A DNA stretch of 64,000 bases. It comes from Zeugodacus cucurbitae (lineage: Eukaryota > Arthropoda > Insecta > Diptera > Tephritidae). The position numbers were made by a program, and so were the translations under genes. This document shows, one piece after another, positions 56,801-64,000 of the stretch. Position 1 is the first letter of the stretch, and each line of letters starts with the position of its first letter. The DNA lies in NCBI RefSeq assembly GCF_028554725.1, contig NC_071668.1, forward strand, positions 27,010,501-27,074,500. Reading direction: 5' to 3'. The notes beneath the pieces were generated by a model that worked only from the letters and a program-made list of their open reading frames with translations, searched no databases and was not told where the DNA came from.

Positions 56801-59028
56801 AATACACCAATACACCAATACACCTAAACGCTTGAACTCGAATGAACAACACAAATCGTCTGTCACAAGCGCCATTTACTTTGCGAATGCAAACGCCACT
56901 GGTGCATACACACTGCGCACATCTTTGGATACATATTTATATTGTAAATGTATATTATATGTATTGGTGGTTGAAGAGTGATGTTATGCAAGTGTTCTCA
57001 TGTTCTCTTTGCGTTGATATAATGTCATAAAATATTTAAAAGTTAAATATTCAGCTTTCATTCTATAAAATATAATATTTTAACTGATAGAAGAGGTCTA
57101 GCAGATGACATAACATATAATTAAATGAGATTCAAGTCTCTAGAAGCTAAACTCGCTATATTATTGATAAAATGTTATTAAAAATATAGAAGGTTAAGGT
57201 CAGTCAAGGCTTTGAAGTCAATCTATTTACCTATTTATTACGAGTTTAATGGTGATATAAAAATATCAACGAATATTTGAGAATGTAATCACATATAATG
57301 CCAACATCGTGCTAATAACAAGCTATGTATATATACCATTCAGCGTAAGATGGGAAACTGCGTAGATAAGTACGAATCCGTTCACCTTTTCATTGACATT
57401 TTTACAACCTAAATGAGTGTCCTTCCGTCATTGCCCTGTCTAGTCAAATGTTCTGTTATATCTTATTAATATTAAACGAATTGAATTTAGTATTGAATAA
57501 ATAGCGAGGGAACATTTAAATCTCCCAGCATTATGGAAAAGCAATTGCATTTGTGAACCACGCATTGCAAAATAAAAATCGCCTAATTATCTGCAGTGAA
57601 ACATTCAACAAGACAATAAAATCCTCAAATTGAAACTTGAGATTTCACTCTGACCTCCGAAGAGGTCCAAATATACAAGGTAGATACAAAGTTTCAGTGA
57701 TAGCGCTTGGAATATTTTGGATTATTGGAGGGACCTACCTTCGTACCTCAGTTCTTTGTAGTGTTAGTGCGGATTGCTAACCAATACATTTATTTAGATT
57801 TACTAATATTTTTTATTTAATTTAAATTAGTAAATGCCTGATCTAGTTAAGCTAAATGCAACTTAAAAATAGTTCTGTTCTAATATTGAACTGACTTGTT
57901 AGACTTGTGGTTCATCGTATTTAAAAAGTAGTTTACAACTAGTTCACATTACAACAGTTTCCGTACAAGCATACATAAATTTGCAATTGCCAACATGTAC
58001 TCATCTAAACAAACATACAGGAATCCAAAAATTTTCAGTTTGCTTTAGTTTGCGTTTCCAATCACCGGCCGTGTGATATATGCCAGCGATAGCTCTTTCG
58101 ACTACCCACTCACTCACACACACATACCGACTCATTTGGGAGTATGTCGGTGGGATAGAGCGGCTGTTGCGTTGGCTCCAGGCGGTACGAAGTAATTCGA
58201 ATGCATTTTCCATAGAGCAACATAGCTATATGATAAAATATTACGACCACCGAATCAAACAAATCTGTGTGCATTGCAGCAACAACAATAACCGACTCAG
58301 ATAACAAAAGTTATCCCGTTACAGGCAAGTGAACAAAATGTATTTTAAAAGTAAAAGTGATGGAGTCAAGAGAATATTCAAAATTTGTTGGCGAATTTCA
58401 GCAGCAGCGCATCAAATACCATTTCCTTGTAAGCTGCCAGAGGCTGGACGTTTCTACGAACATAAGAAAGCCATTGCAGCAGTAGAAGGCGAAATAGAAA
58501 GGAAGAAGGATGAAGGTGTAGAATATGAGTGTAATAATGTTATGGTATATTATAGAATATTATGGTAATAAAATGAGAACTAATGTTGAATAGAGAATTT
58601 CAGTGACAAAAAATCGAGAAATTTTGTAATATTAATGCTATTATTGTAATAGATTATTTAGATATATTCAGTATTTATTGTATTATATTGTATTATAATT
58701 CATTATTTGCGATTTGAACTAAGTACATATGTATTAAGAGGTAAAATTGATTATTTCATATTCTGTAACTCAAATACATTGGACATTCCTACGTAAAATA
58801 GTCCTGAATAAAATTTTCAGTAAATCTGCCAAATAAATGTCTTAGTTTATTTGTTCTTGTACACTTGTTTGCAAGTTTCCTTTATTTATTCGCGTCACAA
58901 TATTAATTTGAAGTCGTTTAGCTTTAAGCAACCTCGCTGAATACAGAAAAAGAAATCGTCGGTATATAAAAAGCTTTACATTTACTCCCAAATCAATTTC
59001 CACCCATACTCATAGATGTCAAGAAAAT
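53866..59028. other. Intergenic DNA, no gene supported
   Basis: A faded mini-me-like stretch at about 55,930-56,000 includes CTCATGTTCGGTATCTATGG. A 3.5-unit CACCAATA tandem repeat lies at about 56,796-56,823. A GC-richer block is at 55,000-55,500. Short frames at 55,004-55,234, 56,490-56,852 and 58,329-58,568 show no recognised domain. Confidence 0.4.
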
Positions 59029-59388
59029 ATTATATACCGAATTTCATTAAAATCGGTTGAGTAGTTCCTGAGATATGGTTTGTGACCCATAAATCTACGA
59101 TGCCACGCCCATTTTCAACTTGGAAAAAAATCTGAGTGCAGCTTCCATCTGCCATTTCTTATGTAAAATTGGATGTTTCAGACGTTTACGAGATAATACA
59201 AAAAACCTATTGGGGGCGTGGCCATGCCCACTTTCTCCAAAAAATTACATCCAAATATGCCCCTTCCCAGTGCGATCCTTTGTTTCAAATTTTATAGCTT
59301 TATTTATGGCTTAGTTATGACACTTTATGTGTTTTCGGTTTCCATTTTGTGGGCGTGGCAGTGGTTCGATTTTGCGAGAGTATAAAAA
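59029..59388 (-). repeat. mini-me/DINE-1-like repeat, doubly deleted copy
   Basis: Starts mid-family (TTAAAATCGGTTGAGTAG), contains GGGGGCGTGGCCATGCCC and TTTTGTGGGCGTGGCAGT, then jumps straight to TTGCGAGAGTATAAAA. The (GTCY)n core is missing. Confidence 0.85.
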
Positions 59389-61410
59389 TTAATAATAAAT
59401 TAAATTAAATTGAATAAAGAATGATCGAATTCGGACGGGTCGAATATGACTTTAGGCCATTCAACAGTGAGAGAATAACTTAAATATCTTAAGAGAACAG
59501 ATAAATACATATATTAATAAAGTTAAATGCCCATTTATGATATGTTAATGTAACACCAACAAAAGAATCGATACATAACCAAGGACTTTACGGAATAAAA
59601 TTTAAAGATACTTGACAACAAAACATGAAATTCGAACCACATTTTTTTATTTTTTCTCAAAATCTCAAGACCAAATGGACGGACTCGTTCTAACACTTGA
59701 ATAAACATATTTAATATATATAATTTCGAGGGGCCACCATAAGGATTATATTTACAAAGCTAAATATTTTAAGCTAAACCCCACTCTGTTCATGAGTTCC
59801 GAATTAGATGTGGCAAAGGTTTCAGCACAAATTATATCAATAAATGTATGTGTGTATGAAAACATTTCGAGTATGTAAAATGTCTTCTACGCTGCAGTAT
59901 TTTTGGGCCATAAACAGCTTAATGCTTGCCTGTTAAATTTTCTGGTCACCGAGATGACTCCAGTTTTATACAGTTGCCACACACAGCTACACCAAATATT
60001 CACAGCTTTGGCTTGAGTATAGCATATATGTATATGTACCTGTTTTTCCTTGAGTATGTGCATTTATAATTCCCTTGAGCTTCAGTACATACACATATGC
60101 ACTCACATTTTATGTGTTGTCCATTTATTACATGCATGCCACCATTTTTAGTACCCTGTACAGTCTTATATGCTCGCAGGTTGGCATATATATGCACCAT
60201 TATTTGGCGTGGCTGTTTTCTGCTTAAATACGCAAATGTCATTCCGGGCACTTAAGTGATTCCCAAATGCGCAACGCATCCACAAAGTATGAGAGAGTGT
60301 GTACGCTTGCCTTCCTTCACACCATATTCATCCAAATGTACTCGTATTTTGTTGCTTCTAATAATTTCTTAACCCGGCTTATGTGTGTCCATTTGTATGC
60401 ATATAATTATGTACTTCCCAACAGCTGTCTAAGCTGGCAGCCCCAAGCAACGCTCCGAGGTCGTTCCTGTCGGCGCTAATACCGGCTGGCGATGCCGCAG
60501 CAAGACCAGCCATTAACAGCCGCAAGTAAGATTTGCTCCTGCCTAACAATACCCGTACAGTGGTCACTACGCTACATACATAGATATATTTGTACATACA
60601 TTTATAGATTCGCCAACACTTACAAACATCCACACACATACGCCCTGACAATAACAACAATGCAGTAATCATGCTCCTTTACACTTGACTTTGTTGCGGC
60701 TGCTGCGTGCGTGTGGCATTGTTGTTTGTTGTTGTTGTTGTTGTTGCTATGGTGGTCCGTCAATCTGTATGTTGTTCGTAGCATGTATGCTCTCAATTTC
60801 TTAGTTCGTTAAGTCACAAACGTTTTGATAAATTACTAGGCATTATGCTGTCCATTGCCCCGTTGGCCACATTGGCCGCCGTCTGGCATATGTCTCGAGG
60901 CGTAAATTGTAGCTACTGCTGTACTGTGGGACAGCAATTGCGAAAATGTGCTGAATTTTTTATGAACACCGTTCAGTTTAAAGACGCTTGCAATAGCACA
61001 AATTACTTCTAATCTAAAATATTTAGACTTAATAGAAAGAGTAAAACTTTCTATCGGCGAACTTAAGGAATATTTATTAAGACGCTTATCATGCCAATTC
61101 AGATTAGTGGTTTATAATAGTCAAGAATAACGGTATCATAAGAGTTGGTTGTTCACGTGTTCAGCAATGAATGAAAATGGTAGGGCAGCTTTCTTGGCAG
61201 AGGACTCATTTTTCGTGTTTACGGGTCTTACATAAAAGCAAACAATTCCAGCAGAGTGCCCATTAGGACCAAAGAGAGCGGCACTGTGTTCCTTAGCATG
61301 GGTTTCTCATGTGTCGCTTTTGATTCGTACTTGAAGTGTTACGAATTAAATGCTGAAGGAGTCATAGTGCAAAAGTCGTGGGGGTTTGATGATAAAGCAG
61401 GAGAAACACT
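59389..61410. other. Intergenic DNA with a (GTT)n run
   Basis: (GTT)n at about 60,721-60,746; CATA-type tracts. A candidate exon at 60,425 is listed separately. No other gene seen. Confidence 0.4.
60425..60525 (+). CDS. Candidate internal exon, gene unknown
   Basis: A 101-base GC-rich block is framed by an acceptor (TACTTCCCAACAG) and a consensus donor (CGCAA followed by GTAAGA). The open phase reads LSKLAAPSNAPRSFLSALIP then AGDAAARPAINSR. The other strand is also open (AGLAAASPAGISADRNDLGA), so strand is not certain. Base composition differs sharply from the AT-rich flanks. I do not recognise the product. Confidence 0.25.
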
Positions 61411-61414
61411 TTAA

Positions 61415-62050
61415 GGGGTTAGGGGTAGTCAGAGACACGAAGAAATGAGAATTTGCAGTAATTTTTTTGCTATTAAATCATGTTATTTTACAAATGTAAT
61501 AATATGGCATTATTATACAATGTTTTGACTTAAAGTCACGAAAATTTGAAAAAAAAATTTATAATTTCCAAAGTTATAGCTGTCTGTGTTGATCCAGTTT
61601 CAAAAAAAACATAAGGCCTTGGGGATTCGTCTAAAATCAATCGGATAAAAAATTAGTTTTATAAATAGATAATCCTGGGCCTGAACTAATTTTTTTTGTT
61701 TTTTAAATTAACAAAATGACGGTCTCAGGAATATTTTTTCAAGATTTTCGGGATTGGTCTTAAAAATCGAAATTTTTGAAAAAAAAAATCTTTGGTACAG
61801 GCCTGAGTTTATTATGCATTCTAAAAGCTGTAGAAATTTCATTAAAATCTACCGAGCGGTTTTCGAGTTACGGTTGTCACCAGTTCAGAAAACATAGTTT
61901 TGAGAAAAAAGCATTTAAAGTTTCACACTAGCATGTTGGAGTGCCTTAACGCTCGTTATTACGAATATTTTTCGAATAACTCCAAACGCAATTATCAGAT
62001 AAACTTAAAATTTTTAGAGTTTGTTTTTAAGATATTACACTTAACGAAAA
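61415..62050. mobile_element. Second TTAA-type element, right end lost
   Basis: TTAA at 61,411-61,414 is followed by GGGGTTAGGGGTAGTCAGAG, similar to the end at 49,513. Inside, GGTTTTCGAGTTACGGTTG, TTTTGAGAAAAAAGCATTTAA and nearby words align with 49,990-50,062. The matching right end is not found before the mini-me-like copy starting at 62,065. Confidence 0.65.
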
Positions 62051-62064
62051 TAAAACGAAACGAA

Positions 62065-63160
62065 ACAAGTAAAGAAGGGCTAAGTTCGGGTGTAACCGAA
62101 CATTTTATACCCTCGCAATTTATTTATTTAACTTTATTTATATTATATAATACACAATTTGACCCACATATTCGTCATATATTAGGTTAGAAGCACCGAG
62201 GTCCTCGTGTTCGATTAATGGGGCCTTGAAAACCAATGGTCCGATTTCGGCGATTTTTAGAATGGGGCTGCCACACTATTAACATAGTATTTATGCAAAG
62301 CTCTGCACCGATATCTTCACTAGTGCTTACTTTATATATTGTAAAGTAAACGATTCAGATCGTCTTCAAAGTTCTGGTATATCGGAAGTAGGCGTGGTTG
62401 TGAAGCGATTTGGCCTATTTTCACAACATATCATTGGCATGTAAGGAAACTATTACAAACCAAATTTCATTGAAATCGGAATCGAGTAGTTCCTGAGATA
62501 TGGTTTTTGACCCATAAGTGGGTGACGCCACGCCCATTTTTCATTATGTAAAAAAAATCTGAGTGTAGGTTTCATCAGCCATTTCCTATGTGAAATTTAG
62601 TGTTTCTGATGTTTTTGGTTATTGAGTTAACCCACTTTTAGGAATTTTCAACCTAACCTTTGTATGGGACGGGGTCGTGGTTATTATCCGATTTCTTTCA
62701 TTTTTGGACTGTATAAGGAAATGGCTAAAAAAACGACTGCAGAAAGTTTGGTTTATATAGCTCTATTGGTTTGCGAGATATATACAAAAAACCTATTTGG
62801 GGGCGGGGCCACGCCCACTTCCCCAAAAAAATTACATCCAAATATGCCCCTTCATAGTGCAATTCTTCATACCATAGTTTATTTCCACAGCTTTATTTAT
62901 GGCTTAGTTATGGCACTTTATGTATTTTCGATTTTCGCCATTTTGTGGGCGTGGCAGTGGTCCCAATTTGCTCATTTTCGAAAGCAACCTTCCTATGGTG
63001 CCAAGAAATAAGTGTGCCAAGTTTCATCAAGATATCTTAATTTTTACTCAAGTTACAACTTGCACAGACGGACGGACAGACAGACATTCGGATTTGAACT
63101 CCACTCTTCAACCTGATCACTTTGATATACATAACCCTATATCTAACGCGTTTAGTTTAT
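62065..63160 (-). repeat. mini-me/DINE-1-like repeat, near full length
   Basis: ACAAGTAAAGAAGGGCTAAG, hairpin, TTTTATACCCTCGCAA, GGGGGCGGGGCCACGCCC and a GGACGGACAGACAGAC run at about 63,068-63,083. It ends in ATATCTAACGCGTTTAG, lacking the last ~60 bp. Confidence 0.9.
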
Positions 63161-64000
63161 GAAAATAGTTAAATTTATTCCTAAATCCAGTTCCCAATTA
63201 ATACACTGTTGCTCACACTCACTAAAGTCTCATGAAGTGGTCGTAATTATATCTAAGCGCTTAACACATAAGCGCATAAGCGCTACATATACAAGCTGAC
63301 ACTCGCACACGCACACAAATACAGCGAAGCCACAATTGTTTGCATGAGCGCCAAATTGAGCTATAGAACTTAACGGTTGTTGGTGTGAATAAGCAGCTAA
63401 CTGCGGCATAAGTGCGAGCAAATTAATCATCGCTTTGATTTAGTGCGGGGCATAAGTGCCACTTAGATGATAGATCTACATACATATATAAATATTTATA
63501 CATACACAAGTGTACATATGTGGGCTGCAGGCTGTTTGTGGTGCAAAGCCTTAAAGTGAGTGCAACACCTCGTTTCGCGTAAAGCAACGTTAAGATTTGT
63601 TAATTGCCAACACTCACGACCAATCGCAGATAATCAAATGGCCGAACTGGGCAGATAGGCAGATAGTCAGACAGCGCGGCAGGCAAATTAAATAAATTAA
63701 TGGAATTCATATGCTGGTCATTAGCATGCTAATATACACATATGCTTGCATACTTTTAGGCGCACATACAAAGGAACCAATTACTCACAATAATTGTGCG
63801 CAATGCGATTCATTAGGGGGCAATACACGCTCACACATATGGCATATGACACATATATGCAGACACACACACGTACAATTATATACACTCGAGTGAAATA
63901 TTTGCTGCTTTTCGTACACTCTCCGCTCACTGCTTCATGTTCGCAGCCAACTTCAGGTCAATAAATAAAGCCAGCCAATACCACTTAACGGTGCTGCAAC
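63161..64000. other. Intergenic DNA, no gene seen
   Basis: Moderately GC-rich, with CACA/CATA simple tracts (63,300, 63,480, 63,860). No supported frame. Confidence 0.4.

Noticed and set aside
58338..58568. 77-codon plus-strand frame (MYFKSKSDGVKRIFK)
   Set aside because: No recognised domain, no splice or promoter evidence, AT-rich tail; may be chance.
62664..63011. 115-codon open frame with apparent membrane segments
   Set aside because: It lies wholly inside a mini-me-like repeat, and equivalent frames in other copies are broken at different places.
1..64000. tRNA, rRNA or other structural RNA genes
   Set aside because: No GGTTCGA-type box with matching cloverleaf arms was found by eye; a tRNA-scanning program would be needed to exclude one.

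Overview
This is nuclear DNA of a higher fly. Tephritid (Bactrocera/Ceratitis-type) is my inference, from the two host genes, their short AT-rich introns with GTRAGT donors, and the repeat families. Two genes can be called with confidence, both on the minus strand in the middle of the window: a five-exon CD36/scavenger receptor class B gene (29,979-31,679, 484 aa) and a four-exon visual arrestin, Arr1 (36,250-38,920, 363 aa). Arr1 has a TATA box and a near-match to the photoreceptor homeodomain site (RCSI) upstream. I see no rRNA, tRNA, CRISPR array or prokaryote-type operon.

Most of the remaining recognisable DNA is mobile-element sequence. The dominant component is one dispersed family with about 14 clear copies and several faded ones. 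Its features are a GTTCGG/CCGAAC hairpin near one end, 14-16 bp subterminal inverted repeats (TTATACTCTCGCAA/TTGCGAGAGTATAA), an internal (GTCY)n run next to a (TA)n tract, and insertion without an obvious target duplication. This matches the described architecture of dipteran mini-me/DINE-1-like non-autonomous Helentrons. I write '+' for copies reading from TTATACTCTCGCAA towards CTTACTTG. One copy (2,081-4,804) is inserted in another (851-4,918) and itself carries a Bari/Tc1 element, a three-level nest.

Other elements: three RTE-clade LINE pieces (8,668-9,995 dead; 13,859-13,940 an 82-bp tail with a 12-bp target duplication; 15,254-17,878 with an open reverse transcriptase frame); the C-terminal end of a second LINE type; a Helitron helicase remnant; a complete but dead Tc3-like element; three mariner fragments; a Tc1 deletion derivative; two families with TTAA duplications; two further terminal-inverted-repeat elements; and a probable solo LTR.

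Left 1-28 kb is repeats and gene-free DNA; 29-39 kb holds the two genes; 40-64 kb is repeats plus a few GC-richer islands with weak exon candidates. I found no evidence for a new multi-gene system. The most unusual material is the nested mini-me-like family, its association with a Helitron helicase remnant, a copy flanked by ~105-bp direct repeats, and a short motif shared by otherwise unrelated repeat families.
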